Source: DATJBF01 sp035515475
GTDB taxonomy: Bacteria; Verrucomicrobiota; Verrucomicrobiia; Palsa-1439
Assembly (NCBI GenBank): GCA_035515475.1
Contig: DATJBF010000047.1
Coordinates: forward strand, 170,685-234,684
DNA: 64,000 bases
Direction: 5' to 3'
In this document: piece after piece, positions 1-9,587 of the stretch
How positions within the stretch are numbered: the stretch's first letter is position 1
How the letters are laid out: each line of letters starts with the position of its first letter
Translations under genes and position numbers: made by a program
The notes under the pieces: model-generated
Database searches by the model: none
The model's input: only the letters and a program-made list of their open reading frames with translations
What the model was told of the DNA's origin: nothing

Positions 1-1779
1 CAGCACGTGCTCGGGCGAGTAATGGTCTCCCAAATTGATGTAGGTGACTCCATCGGCACGACCCGCCTCGCCTTGTATCCTTCCGACCACGTGGACATCC
101 CACCCGACTGATGCGACGGCCCTGGCGAGGCCGAGCACGGCCCTCTCGGCGCCTCCAACAATGCCGACTGGAGAGAACACCGTGTCCTTGTGGACGATTA
201 CCAAGCGCTTTCGCTCGCCGTTCTTGCTTCCCAAGGGCGCCGGCGTGTCCGTTGCGCGGCTCATCGCGGCTACAGTCTCCTCCGACATTGACGGCGCATT
301 CTTGCCCGGCTCAGCAGAACCTGCTGGCGCGTCGGCGGGAAGGCTGCCGATCTTGGCCAGGCACGCTGTCGCCCCGGGATGCTCGGGAGATTTCTCCAGA
401 ACCTCTTGGCAAAGAAGTTCGGCCAAGACTCGATGTCCGAGCGCTAATGCGCTCTGAGCCCGCGCCACGACGGCATCGATATCGTCCGGAGACAGGGCGC
501 TTATCTGCCGATAGAGATCGACGGCCTCCTCAAACCGACGGAGGTGAAAGCTAATGCCCGCAAGCAAACGCAACGCGTCCACAGAATATGGGGCCAAGCC
601 AACAGCGTCCCGCGCCGCGATCGCCGCGTCCTCAATTCGATCGATCTGGATCAGGACGGCGGCAAGTTGGATGTGAGCCCGCACATCTTCGGGAACCAAG
701 GCAACCGCCCGCTCGAAGCACTCCAGCGCCCGGTAAAGGTCGCCCCCTTGAGAACAGCGGGTTCCCAACTGGAGCGCTGCCTCGCAGTCACGAGCATTCT
801 TTTCCAGGGTTCGCTTGTCTGCCTGACGGGCAACGGCCAGACTGCCGCCCGCGCCGGCCTTCTGCTTCTGCCAGCCACTGGACGTCTGGTGGGTCGACTT
901 GTCGCGCGACCCCGCGAGGTCTCGCTCATATCGCGCCAGTTGACCGCGCAGACGCGCGAGTTCAGCCTCTTTCGCGGCGAGCGTTTCCTGGGACTTGGAT
1001 AACCACTGATTCGCGACGACGAGATCCTGATTGGCGAGCTGCAATTGATTCAGCCCTTCGGCTACGGCATCAGGGTAGAGGCGGACAATCTTCCGGAAGG
1101 CCGCCACCCGCGTCTCCAGCATGTGCTGGCCATCCTTGCTCATGCTGCGGGAGTAATTCCGGTAGAACGCCAGGCGCTCGTCCTGATAGCACGCTCTGTA
1201 GCCGGCGCCCGCGACGCGCAACCACAACTCATAATCGGCATGCCCGCCCAGAGCCGGATCAAACCCTCCCAACGCCGACAAAATGCTCCGCCGAATCAGC
1301 ACGGTGTGAGGAGGGAAGTACCCGCACAGCATCAACGACTGAAAAATGTTGCCGCTCAGGGGGCGACCGGTTTTACCGACTGAATATTGTTCAGCCACCG
1401 GTCGGCCCGCCTCGTCGATGGTGACAATATCGCAGTAGACGAAGCCCAGGTCCGGGTTCTCGTCCAGTAACCGTGCCTGCTTGGCGATTTTCTCCGGAGC
1501 CAGATAGTCGTCGGAATCGAGGAAACAAACGTAATCGCCGGCGGACTCCGCCAAGCCGCGGTTGCGCGCTCCCGGCAACCCGGTGTTGGCCTGGCGGATC
1601 AGCTTGAAGTTGCGACGGTCTGCAAATCGCGCAGCTACTTGGGATGTATCGTCGGTCGAACCGTCGTCCACTACCACGACTTCCGTGTCCGCGTGCGTTT
1701 GCTGCAAGGCGCTTTCGATGGCCTGGGCCAAAAACCCGGCTTGGTTGAACGCCGGTATGATGATGCTGGCTCTCGACAT
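1..1779 (-). CDS. Glycosyltransferase, GT2-TPR-GT4 fusion (C-terminus beyond window edge)
   Basis: The gene reads leftwards off the window, so 593 codons are visible. Residues 1-230 form a GT-A (family 2) transferase domain: IIIPAFN at the N-terminus, VVVVDDGSTDDT near 35-46, and the metal/nucleotide-binding DSDD at 88-91. A charged, probably coiled linker follows. Tetratricopeptide-type helices span about 325-450. From about residue 525 a second domain starts with the GGAERAVLGLA motif typical of GT4 (GT-B) enzymes. Such multi-domain transferases usually build surface glycans or glycosylate proteins; the acceptor here is unknown. ATG at 1779 follows an AGGAG ribosome site and lies 12 nt after the phosphatase-like gene, so the two are almost certainly co-transcribed with fliW-csrA. 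Confidence 0.9.
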   Translation of the reverse strand, partial: MSRASIIIPAFNQAGFLAQAIESALQQTHADTEVVVVDDGSTDDTSQVAARFADRRNFKLIRQANTGLPGARNRGLAESAGDYVCFLDSDDYLAPEKIAKQARLLDENPDLGFVYCDIVTIDEAGRPVAEQYSVGKTGRPLSGNIFQSLMLCGYFPPHTVLIRRSILSALGGFDPALGGHADYELWLRVAGAGYRACYQDERLAFYRNYSRSMSKDGQHMLETRVAAFRKIVRLYPDAVAEGLNQLQLANQDLVVANQWLSKSQETLAAKEAELARLRGQLARYERDLAGSRDKSTHQTSSGWQKQKAGAGGSLAVARQADKRTLEKNARDCEAALQLGTRCSQGGDLYRALECFERAVALVPEDVRAHIQLAAVLIQIDRIEDAAIAARDAVGLAPYSVDALRLLAGISFHLRRFEEAVDLYRQISALSPDDIDAVVARAQSALALGHRVLAELLCQEVLEKSPEHPGATACLAKIGSLPADAPAGSAEPGKNAPSMSEETVAAMSRATDTPAPLGSKNGERKRLVIVHKDTVFSPVGIVGGAERAVLGLARAVASVGWDVHVVGRIQGEAGRADGVTYINLGDHYSPEHVL

Positions 1780-1791
1780 ATCACTCCTTGA

Positions 1792-4248
1792 TTAATGGCA
1801 TACGGCAAACCATGCCTTCACCACAAAGGTTCGAAGTTGTTCCCAGCCGTCCGGGTTGCAATCGTCTGCCGCCGTTAGCCGGAAGACGGGCTCGAGTTGG
1901 CGCCGCGCTTGACCGAACGCCGCCGCGGCCGGGGATCCCGGCACGACCGCCGCCAGAACCAGGGGCGGAACCGCGTAAATCAAATGCCGCACCGAAAACG
2001 AGGGATCGCAATTCGGCTGTACCAGATCGCGAAGCTCCGGATGCGCCAGACATTGGCTGTTGTCGGCCTTGACCCGGCGCTCATTCGAGCTTTGATGGGC
2101 CAGATACTGTGACATGGCTTCTGCCAAGTCGTTCGCGTGTCTCGCGGTCAGAAGATTGATTGACTCAAGCAGCGCCGCGTTCAACTCCGGAAACAGTTCG
2201 CGAATCTCCTGCAGCCCACCGGCAAAACGCGAATAATCGGGGTGACACTTGAACTCGTAGGCCCGGCAGATTCTGTCGGCGAATTGGGGATCGATGCCGG
2301 CGCCGGGCGCCAGCGACGCGAGTCGTTGCCGGCGCAACGCGTAGGAACTGTCGTATCCTTGCCAGCGAAACAGATGCCAGTCGCCGATGGCCATCAACAT
2401 CTTGACGACTTGGTTGGTCAGGTAACGCTGTTGCTCCTCCGTTGGCCGTTGGTCCTTCAGAAACGCGCCGCGCAAACCGGACAGTACCCCCGCGGTCCGG
2501 TTGAGCAGCAATTTCACCAACTCGCCCGCCGGCAAGTCAGCCGACGCGTAGGCGGGGATGCGATCCAAGACTGCTGGGTCGCCGTCGATCACCTGACTGC
2601 CGTATTTGAGGTCGTAGTTGAACAGGGTCAGCGGGAGTTTCTCCCACCGACCATCGCTGTAACCAAGGTCAACGAAATCGATGCCGAGTTCGCGTGCCAG
2701 CGCGCCGCCCAGTTCCGCCAAGCCCGAGCGAAGATCCCGCGAGTCCACAACAATCAGGTCGTAATCATTGACCGGACGGTAACGCCCGTCACCGTCGCGG
2801 AATACGCCGCCTTCTCCCCGGCCGAAGCCGCCGGTCAACACAACTGCTTCCACCTCGCCCTCGCGTTGTTTCACCGCGTCCGTGATCCTTCGAAGTTGGC
2901 CACTCACCATGTCATCTGCTTCCCGCTCGGGGTAGCTGGTGAACCGGTGGGCCGAGGCACCGTGCCGAGCGGGAACCGGTTGTCGCACTTTTGTGTGACC
3001 TTCCGGTTCGATGCCCAAGAGAGACAAAACCAGCGGAAATAGGGCGGTGGCATCCACCCTGCCGAAGGTACGTCCAGCCCAATCGGTTCGGGCGTCGCTG
3101 TGCACCAAGAAGAAGCCGAGGTTATCCGGGCAATCCGGGTCATAACCGTGCATCCCCTTGATCGGCTCACCGCTCCCCTGGAAGAAGTTGGGGAAGATCA
3201 AAACCCCGGGATGCGCCAAGTAGATAAGCTCCCCATTCCGTGGGTCGCAGCCCGCAAGACCGTATCTCTTCAGATCCACGTCTCCCAAAAGCCGGCCCCC
3301 CGACAACCGGCGGAGCGCCTGCTCGACGACGGCGCGCGCACCCCGGTGGTAAAACCAGAACCGCGCCATCGTCGAGTCGAGGAAGAACGCGTAGTCCTGG
3401 CCGAACTGAAGACCGGTCTGATTCAGGGCCGCCCAAACGTCGAGCGTGCGGGTCACGTTGACCATGCCGTGATCGCCGAACAGCACGATGTCCACCTGGT
3501 CGTAGCGCGAACGCAACGACTCGATCAACTGTTCGCACAATCGATCCGTCGCGCCGAGTTTCTCCAGCAACTGCGCCGAGTTCGGACCGTGGCAGTGGCC
3601 GACCCCGTCCAATTCTTGCAGGTGCACGTAGGCAAACCGATGCGCCGGCTTCAAATCCAAAAGCACCCGGCGCACGATCCCTTCGTCGCTGTGATCGGAC
3701 AGGCGGTTACTTTCGGGCCACGAGCATTGGTACCAAGGGAGGCCGCGCTCATCGAGCAGGGCAAAGAGGGAACGGTAACCGACTCGCTTGTCCCACGGCG
3801 CGCGCTTCTCGACGGCGTCGAAGTACGGGGCAAACTCGAGGGGAATCTCCAAACTGGAAACGTACGTGGCCGCGAACGGCGAGACACGGCTGCGCGCATG
3901 GTCGTCTACAAGTCTGCGAATGCCGCCCTGGGGCTCGACTCGTGGCCGCGCTCCATTGTGTGGCAGCCACCGGGCGATGCCGAACGGTGAACGGGCGGGA
4001 TCGTAACAATACATGCTGCTGAATCCGTACTGTTCGGGGCCGAGTCCGCCGAAATAGGCCGGATGCTGGACGAACCCAAATGCCTCGCGCAGCGCTCCCG
4101 TGGCGCTCGCGGAGGCGAGAGACCGCAGATACGGCATGCGCGTCAGGTAATCGGGGCGGAGGGCATCAACGAACAGCAGCAACGTCAGCCGCATCGCGAC
4201 CGCGGCGCTGGCGTCTCGCTCCTCGCACGTTTGGACTTCCGCCATCAT
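1792..4248 (-). CDS. Alkaline phosphatase-superfamily / nucleotidyltransferase-like fusion protein
   Basis: This is an 818-residue protein. The N-terminal half looks like a type I phosphodiesterase/nucleotide pyrophosphatase: a metal-binding Asp in LFVDALRPDYL near residue 29, GVGHCHG near 214 and FGDHGMVNV near 257-265. The second half carries a polymerase-beta-like nucleotidyltransferase signature, GGFGRGEGG near 473 followed by NDYDLIVVD near 495. There is no signal peptide. The start ATG overlaps the csrA stop as ATGATGG, indicating translational coupling; an internal ATG at 4194 (MRLTLLLFVDALR) is the alternative and fits the domain edge better. Substrate unknown. The downstream glycosyltransferase suggests a role in making or modifying an activated sugar or surface glycan, which is inference. 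Confidence 0.82.
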   Translation of the reverse strand: MMAEVQTCEERDASAAVAMRLTLLLFVDALRPDYLTRMPYLRSLASASATGALREAFGFVQHPAYFGGLGPEQYGFSSMYCYDPARSPFGIARWLPHNGARPRVEPQGGIRRLVDDHARSRVSPFAATYVSSLEIPLEFAPYFDAVEKRAPWDKRVGYRSLFALLDERGLPWYQCSWPESNRLSDHSDEGIVRRVLLDLKPAHRFAYVHLQELDGVGHCHGPNSAQLLEKLGATDRLCEQLIESLRSRYDQVDIVLFGDHGMVNVTRTLDVWAALNQTGLQFGQDYAFFLDSTMARFWFYHRGARAVVEQALRRLSGGRLLGDVDLKRYGLAGCDPRNGELIYLAHPGVLIFPNFFQGSGEPIKGMHGYDPDCPDNLGFFLVHSDARTDWAGRTFGRVDATALFPLVLSLLGIEPEGHTKVRQPVPARHGASAHRFTSYPEREADDMVSGQLRRITDAVKQREGEVEAVVLTGGFGRGEGGVFRDGDGRYRPVNDYDLIVVDSRDLRSGLAELGGALARELGIDFVDLGYSDGRWEKLPLTLFNYDLKYGSQVIDGDPAVLDRIPAYASADLPAGELVKLLLNRTAGVLSGLRGAFLKDQRPTEEQQRYLTNQVVKMLMAIGDWHLFRWQGYDSSYALRRQRLASLAPGAGIDPQFADRICRAYEFKCHPDYSRFAGGLQEIRELFPELNAALLESINLLTARHANDLAEAMSQYLAHQSSNERRVKADNSQCLAHPELRDLVQPNCDPSFSVRHLIYAVPPLVLAAVVPGSPAAAAFGQARRQLEPVFRLTAADDCNPDGWEQLRTFVVKAWFAVCH

Positions 4249-4511
4249 CCGCGCGTCTCCGTCTCCCCGGCTTTCGTCGCCGAGACGGGTCTCAACTTCG
4301 GTAAGAGTCGCGGAACACCGGTATTGCCTTGAGCGATTGCCTCTCGGTTACTGCCGCGGATTTCGTCGTAGATTTCCTGCCGGTGCACGGGCACCTCGGG
4401 CGGCGCTTCGATGCCCAACTTCACGGTGTCACCCTCCAGCCGCATAATCCTCACCACGATGCGCCCATCCACAACGATGCTCTGACCCACGTTTCTGGAT
4501 AGGATCAGCAT
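4245..4511 (-). CDS. csrA: CsrA/RsmA family carbon storage regulator
   Basis: The N-terminus MLILSRNVGQSIVV and the following core (VRIMRLEGDTVKLGIEAP, then VHRQEIYDEI) are the classic CsrA fold, an mRNA-binding homodimer that blocks or stabilises translation at GGA-containing hairpins. The conserved 60-residue core is followed by about 25 extra, Arg/Pro-rich residues, so the protein is longer than the usual 61-65 residues. It sits 13 nt after fliW, its protein antagonist in many bacteria, and its stop overlaps the start of the phosphatase-like gene. That arrangement suggests that CsrA may govern its own operon or surface glycosylation. No flagellar structural gene is visible here. Confidence 0.95.
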   Translation of the reverse strand: MLILSRNVGQSIVVDGRIVVRIMRLEGDTVKLGIEAPPEVPVHRQEIYDEIRGSNREAIAQGNTGVPRLLPKLRPVSATKAGETETRG

Positions 4512-4524
4512 GGCGAGAGATGAT

Positions 4525-4968
4525 TTAAGCCACGACGGGCAGCGGATGTTGGACGCTGTAGTGCGCCGCGTTCAGCGGCACAACCTGCTTGCCGATCAAG
4601 GTGCGACGATTGACCAGGATCGGCCCCTTCAAATTCGCCGTGGCGTGCTTGGTGTCGCGCAGCGTGACGATGGTCAGCACCAGCGCGTCTTGCTCACCAC
4701 GCAGATCTAGAAACGCCACATCCTCGGTGGGCACATCGGGTCGGTAGTCCGGGTTGACCAGAGCGGGCGGCACAACCAAGAAGGCCAGACGAGGATCGTC
4801 GTCCGCCCGCAGCCACTGAAACGGCAACTCATCGGGATTGGCGATCAACAGCCAGCTTCGGTGGTTCTCAAACCCCAGAATTCCCCCCGCCAGAGTCACC
4901 CGTATCGCGGCGGCACGCGAGTCGGCCTTTGTCTCGACCGCCAGATCAGATGTTGTCGGTTGTCCCAT
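4525..4968 (-). CDS. fliW: FliW flagellar assembly factor / CsrA antagonist
   Basis: This 147-residue FliW-family protein contains the typical ILGFENHRSWLLI segment, then PFQWLRADDDPRLAFLVVPP and a C-terminal NLKGPILVNRRT block. FliW binds flagellin and, when released from it, binds CsrA and relieves repression of flagellin mRNA. The start at 4968 is chosen because GAGGCGGGAG lies directly upstream; a longer frame from 5028 has no ribosome site and unrelated sequence. It is the first gene of the fliW-csrA-phosphatase-glycosyltransferase operon, so its promoter should lie in 4969-5200. Confidence 0.93.
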   Translation of the reverse strand: MGQPTTSDLAVETKADSRAAAIRVTLAGGILGFENHRSWLLIANPDELPFQWLRADDDPRLAFLVVPPALVNPDYRPDVPTEDVAFLDLRGEQDALVLTIVTLRDTKHATANLKGPILVNRRTLIGKQVVPLNAAHYSVQHPLPVVA

Positions 4969-5429
4969 GCTCCCGCCTCTTTGCAAACCACATGCCAGCC
5001 GCGAAAAGACACGAAGCTTGGAACCCAAGCGCTGCCCCTGTCACCTGCAAGCCATTGAAAAGCTGCAACAGCTACCGACTCGACGAAATGGAGGTCCCGT
5101 CTACACGGTGAGTGATAGGCAACCTTTTCCGAGTGACCCGAACATCCCTTCCCAGCGCCACCGTCGAGTCCGGCTTGGTTGACACCCTCGTTCATCGGCC
5201 GACCGTGTCGAATCACCCCGTTCGTGACGGACGCTCGGGCGATTGATGTGGCGCTGCTATCCTCCCCCGCTCCACGTCCCCGAGTTCTCGCCAGACCACC
5301 CCGTCACGCAAGGGCAGAAGAAGTACCAGCAAATTGCGGGAGCGTTCTATCGGAGTAGTGGCTTTCTCCGTTGAACGATTCGGGATCCTCTGGGGCTGAG
5401 CCGATTGTGAGGCTGCGCCGTTTTCGTCG
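4969..5429. other. Intergenic region upstream of fliW
   Basis: These 460 bases lie between the fliW start and the 3' end of the large secreted-protein gene, both read leftwards. They must hold the fliW promoter and the end of the upstream transcript. No clear -35/-10 pair, hairpin with a T-run or convincing small gene was found. Confidence 0.5.
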
Positions 5430-8400
5430 TTACTTGGTCGGCAAAAACGTTGCCGTGCCCGCCGTGCCGGACCTGTTTCTGTAGGTCAAGGGCGGTTCGG
5501 CATCAAAAGATTCCAGCGTGTCCGACTGGAGTATCAGCAGGACGGGGAACGTCACGTCCTCACTGATTGTGATCGCGCTCGTTATCCCATACTTCACCCA
5601 CGACACCTTCATGTCCCCTTTCACTCGGCCTCTGAACGTCCAAGTCCCCGTCTGCTTGTTGTAAGTGAATCTGATTTTTCCGTTACTGCTGACGACCTGT
5701 CGCCGGCCGTGCAACTGAAAGTCCAGAGTCGATCCGCCGACGTCCAGCGCCACAGCGGCATTCGTGATGGAGAACCCCATGGGCAGGTTGGCGAGCGTTC
5801 CCCTGACTGCGCAGGTATCGGAGCCCGCCCGCGCGAACTTCGCGCGAAGTTTGAGCTGGCGGATGTCCATCGGACACGTGACATCCACCGCCAGATCAGT
5901 ACTCGTCGAAGCGAACCCATCTCCGATGGTCACCGACACATCTTGCGGCCCGCAATTGGTGAATACGTGTACCGGATCGCAGTCGGTGCTGGTGCTGCCG
6001 TCACCAAGGTTCCAGAGACAGCTCACGGGATTCCCATCGGCATCGTACGAACCGACGGAGAACCCGATCGCTTCGTTCGGTTTGACAAGTACCACGTTGC
6101 CAACCGTTCCCATGATGTTCGTCGCGGCGGGCGGCGACGTGAATTGCGGTGCGGAATTCGTCACGGTGACCAGACTGTTGCGAGTGGCAGTGTCCGAACC
6201 CCCGGGCCCGAACACCGACAGACTGACCGAATACACCCCCGGCGCGGTGTAGGAGTGGATCACGTTCGCCAGGGAACCAGATCCGCCGTCACCAAAGTTC
6301 CAAACCCGGTTCGTAACCGGACCCGTCGAGGTGTCGATGAAACTCACCGCCAAAGGCACCGGGCCGACGGTCGGATCGGCCTTGAAATCGGCGACGGGCG
6401 GCTCGTTGGCCGGTGGAGCGGCCAATAGGCGCACCAAGAATGAGCAGGTGTTGCTGTTCCCCGCAGCATCCACCGCCGTACAAACCACCGGGTTGATGCC
6501 CACCGGAAAAGCCGAGCCACTGGGAGGATTATAGAACACGGCCACACCGGGACAATTGTCGCTCGCCGTTGCCGGCGGGAACGCGACGTTGGCCGTGGTC
6601 ACCCCCGGCGGTAAATTGGTGGTGATATCGGCCGGGCAAGACACGCCGGGCAATTGGGTATCCACGACCGTGACGTTGAACGAACAGTTCGTCGTATTGC
6701 CGGACGTATCGGTCCCCGTCACGCGGACCGTCGTCGAGCCTACCGCAAACGACGAACCACTGGGCGGCGTCACCACAACGTTGCTGACGCCGCAATTGTC
6801 GCTGGCCACAACATTGAAGCTCACGTTGGACGAGCAGGAGCCGGGAGCCGCCGGTACGGTGATGTCCGCCGGGCAGGTCATGGTGGGCGCCAGCCGATCA
6901 AGCACGGTGATGACGGCGTTGCAGGTTCCGGTCGCCCCGCTGTTGTCGACCACGCACAAGGTGACGCGTGTGTTGCCCAACCCGTACGGTCCGGCGGGGA
7001 CGAGAGCCCGGCTCACAATCGTGCCGTCAGGATCGAAAGACCCGTCGTCCACGTCCGCCGCCGGCACGTTGGTTGTGCAACCACTGGTGAGGATGTTGGT
7101 GGAGTTGTGGCAGATGGCTATGGGAGGCAGAATGCCGGAAACCACCAGCCGGTAAGGACCTGACCCTCCAAAACCCGAACTGCCATCAGCGACCACGACC
7201 AAAATACTGCCGTCGCTGGGAACTGTCACCGCCACCTCTGTCCCCGCGCTTCCGGTATTGCTGCCGAGCAGCGCGCCGGAGGGACCGTAGATCCGGACCG
7301 AAGGCCACAACGAACCTCCGCTAACCAGTTCGTCCATGTGAACCACAATGTTGTTGCCGGCATTGACCGGGGCCGACCACACGTCCAAGTCGCCCACATC
7401 GATGGTCCCCGTACTCACGCCGTTGGTCAGCAGTCCACCTTCGTCTCCGGGCGTCACCACCACCGCACTGCCGGTCCGGGCCATCGTCAGCCGATAACCA
7501 CCGGAACCACCGGACCCCGGGCTGCCATCACCGGCTACCACCAGAAAGGCCCCGCTGCTGGGGGCCGTCACGGCCACCTGCGCCGCCGCGGTGCCGGAAT
7601 TGCCACCGAGCAGCGCGCCGGAGGGACTGAAGATCCGGACCCAAGGCGACAACGAACTCCCGGCGGTCAACTCGCCCATGCCCACCACGATGCCCTCGCC
7701 GGCGGACGCCGTGACCGACCACGCGTCCAGATCACCCACGTCAATCGTGCCGGTGTACATTACTCCGTTGGTCAGCAATCCACCTTCATCCCCCGGCGAT
7801 ACCTCCACCGCACTGCCCGTCAGGGCCACGGTCAGCCGATAATCACCGGATCCTCCCAAACCCGAGCCGCCATCACCAACCACTACCAGAAAATTGCCGC
7901 TGCTGGGGGCCGTCACCGTCATCCCGACCGCTGCGCTCCCGTAATTGCTGCCGAGCAGTGCACCCGAAGGGCTAAAGATCCGGACTTGAGGCCACAGCGA
8001 ACTCCCGGCGCTCAACTCGCCCATGCTCACCACAATACTCGCCCCGGCGGTGGCCGAGACCGACCACACGTCCAGATCGCCCACGTCAATCGTGCCCGTG
8101 TACATCACCCCGTTGGTCAGCAGTCCACCTTCATCCCCCGGCGATACCTCCACCGCGCTGCCCGTCTGGGCCAGCGTCAACCGATACGTGCCCGTGGCAC
8201 CTGCGCCCAAGGCATCGTCAACAACCACCGTGAACGCGCCCGTGGTTGTCGCCGTCACCGCAATCTCCGCCGCCACCGAACCGGAGGCGGTCGCCAGCAA
8301 TGCCAAATTCGGACTGTAAAGCCGGATACGTGGAGTGAATGTGCCCGTCTGCGTAATCTTTCCAATGCGGAGGACGATACTGTCGCCAGCATTTGCCGAT

Positions 8401-8555
8401 AAGATCCATGTATCCGACCCGCCGGCTGACGAGATCGTGCCCGTCTGGGTTTGTCCCGACGCGATTGGACCTTGGGCAGGGGCAACCGATGGATACAAAA
8501 TCGCCGGTGCTTGGGCCACGATCACTGCCAGCGCTCTAAGCGTGCTCCATTTCAT
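5430..8555 (-). CDS. Large secreted multi-domain protein (PPC-like, HYR and PKD repeats)
   Basis: A 1041-residue exported protein. The first 28 residues form a signal peptide ending near SVAPAQG. Four tandem bacterial pre-peptidase C-terminal-like beta domains of about 110 residues follow (about 30-470), each with G-T-I-x-x-G-x-x-D-x-W and ending in YRLT; the linkers SPGDEGGLLTNG are nearly identical. Next come HYR-type Ig-like modules (CPADIT, SDNCG, GSTTVRV) around 490-700 and two PKD-like modules (WNFGDGGSG, WNLGDGSTS) around 710-890, then a unique C-terminal beta-rich domain. No catalytic motif is seen, so it is more likely an adhesin, matrix or scaffold protein than an enzyme. The start at 8555 is set by GCAGGAGG seven bases upstream; the 51 extra upstream codons lack coding character. 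Confidence 0.85.
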   Translation of the reverse strand: MKWSTLRALAVIVAQAPAILYPSVAPAQGPIASGQTQTGTISSAGGSDTWILSANAGDSIVLRIGKITQTGTFTPRIRLYSPNLALLATASGSVAAEIAVTATTTGAFTVVVDDALGAGATGTYRLTLAQTGSAVEVSPGDEGGLLTNGVMYTGTIDVGDLDVWSVSATAGASIVVSMGELSAGSSLWPQVRIFSPSGALLGSNYGSAAVGMTVTAPSSGNFLVVVGDGGSGLGGSGDYRLTVALTGSAVEVSPGDEGGLLTNGVMYTGTIDVGDLDAWSVTASAGEGIVVGMGELTAGSSLSPWVRIFSPSGALLGGNSGTAAAQVAVTAPSSGAFLVVAGDGSPGSGGSGGYRLTMARTGSAVVVTPGDEGGLLTNGVSTGTIDVGDLDVWSAPVNAGNNIVVHMDELVSGGSLWPSVRIYGPSGALLGSNTGSAGTEVAVTVPSDGSILVVVADGSSGFGGSGPYRLVVSGILPPIAICHNSTNILTSGCTTNVPAADVDDGSFDPDGTIVSRALVPAGPYGLGNTRVTLCVVDNSGATGTCNAVITVLDRLAPTMTCPADITVPAAPGSCSSNVSFNVVASDNCGVSNVVVTPPSGSSFAVGSTTVRVTGTDTSGNTTNCSFNVTVVDTQLPGVSCPADITTNLPPGVTTANVAFPPATASDNCPGVAVFYNPPSGSAFPVGINPVVCTAVDAAGNSNTCSFLVRLLAAPPANEPPVADFKADPTVGPVPLAVSFIDTSTGPVTNRVWNFGDGGSGSLANVIHSYTAPGVYSVSLSVFGPGGSDTATRNSLVTVTNSAPQFTSPPAATNIMGTVGNVVLVKPNEAIGFSVGSYDADGNPVSCLWNLGDGSTSTDCDPVHVFTNCGPQDVSVTIGDGFASTSTDLAVDVTCPMDIRQLKLRAKFARAGSDTCAVRGTLANLPMGFSITNAAVALDVGGSTLDFQLHGRRQVVSSNGKIRFTYNKQTGTWTFRGRVKGDMKVSWVKYGITSAITISEDVTFPVLLILQSDTLESFDAEPPLTYRNRSGTAGTATFLPTK

Positions 8556-9315
8556 TTCTCGTCCTCCTGCCGAGATCGATTGCGACCATTTCTGCGGGGA
8601 GACTCGTCGGCGAAAGAGACGGACGACCAGTTTCCACACACACCAATCATCACAACCCTGAAAAAGGACGACACGCTGGCCCCGAAAGCCGGGTGGCTGA
8701 AAATGCACCCTGTGCCGAATGTAATACCGCGGACCACGGCGACAGCGAATCTGTTCTTCATGGCCGGCTCACTCCGCAACGATTGCACCGGACACGTGGG
8801 GGACGCCGGGGCTAAATCGTCCAAATCTCCTTGGCTGGAAGGCGAGAGTACAGTGGGGAGCTTCCTCATTTCAACTTAAAACGCGAACTGAAAAAACTGG
8901 GAGCACCGCCTGTCCCGGTGTTGAGTGGCCTGCAAATTTTGCCGATTCGGGGCTACGGAAATCCATCAAATCGGCCCAATGAGGACGACCAACGACGTAA
9001 GCGGCAAAGAGAAACATGAACTAGAAGTCGAGCGCGAAAGGCTACGGGTGGTATCGACTACAGGGAGAAAGTGGTTGCCGACGAAAAAGTCGTTGCGGAT
9101 GCGCTATATAAGATTCGACAAGGTGGTCAACAGCCTGCCGACTTTTTGGGACGTCAATCTGATGGTTGGGATCCCGTCTTCGCGATGGGGTGCCCAACCG
9201 TTTGTCACCCACCCCTTCGTTTATCCGGCTAATCGCGCTGAGCGGATGATGGATCGGAGCGACAGCGTGGACAGGATTTCGAAATGCACAAAACACATGA
9301 TCCACCTCGCCCTAA
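8556..9315. other. Non-coding or decayed stretch
   Basis: No recognisable gene. Short open frames here change frame often and give no motif. The right part (about 9000-9315) may be an unrecognisable upstream continuation of the frameshifted HTH gene that follows. The left end holds the promoter of the large secreted protein; no clear box pair was identified. Confidence 0.4.
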
Positions 9316-9587
9316 AATGGGCATGGGCAACTGGAAAACGACCCCGCCTTGACGCGAGCGCAAATCGCTGCCAAACAGGGAGTTTCGCGAGCCCGGGTTA
9401 CGCAGATAATGGGCTTGTTGGTTCTTCCTTCAGACGTTCAGGTTAGCTTGCAGGACTCAGTGATCGCAAGGAGATCCGCTTTTTCAGCGAACGAAGATTG
9501 CGTCGGTTGTTGCGCGTCCAAGACCTTTCGGCTCAGCGGAAACTATGGGAAGAAACCATCAGCGAATTCAAAAGTGTGCATGTGTGA
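9316..9587 (+). pseudogene. Frameshifted helix-turn-helix protein remnant
   Basis: Reading from just after a stop at 9313, one frame gives LTRAQIAAKQGVSRARVTQI and then MGLLVLPSDVQ, a clear helix-turn-helix of the kind found at the end of recombinase-like or small DNA-binding proteins. Near 9450 the sense switches frame: deleting or adding one base links it to GLSDRKEIRFFSERRLRRLL and RVQDLSAQRKLWEE, ending in a stop at 9585-9587. No start codon with a ribosome site is visible, so the 5' part is also missing. Decay or an assembly error at one base would both explain it; the missing start favours decay. Confidence 0.55.

Noticed and set aside
7300..8250. Regular repeats that could suggest a CRISPR array
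   Set aside because: The repeats are about 330 bases long and encode beta domains; no short spaced repeats are present, and no CRISPR array was found in the window.
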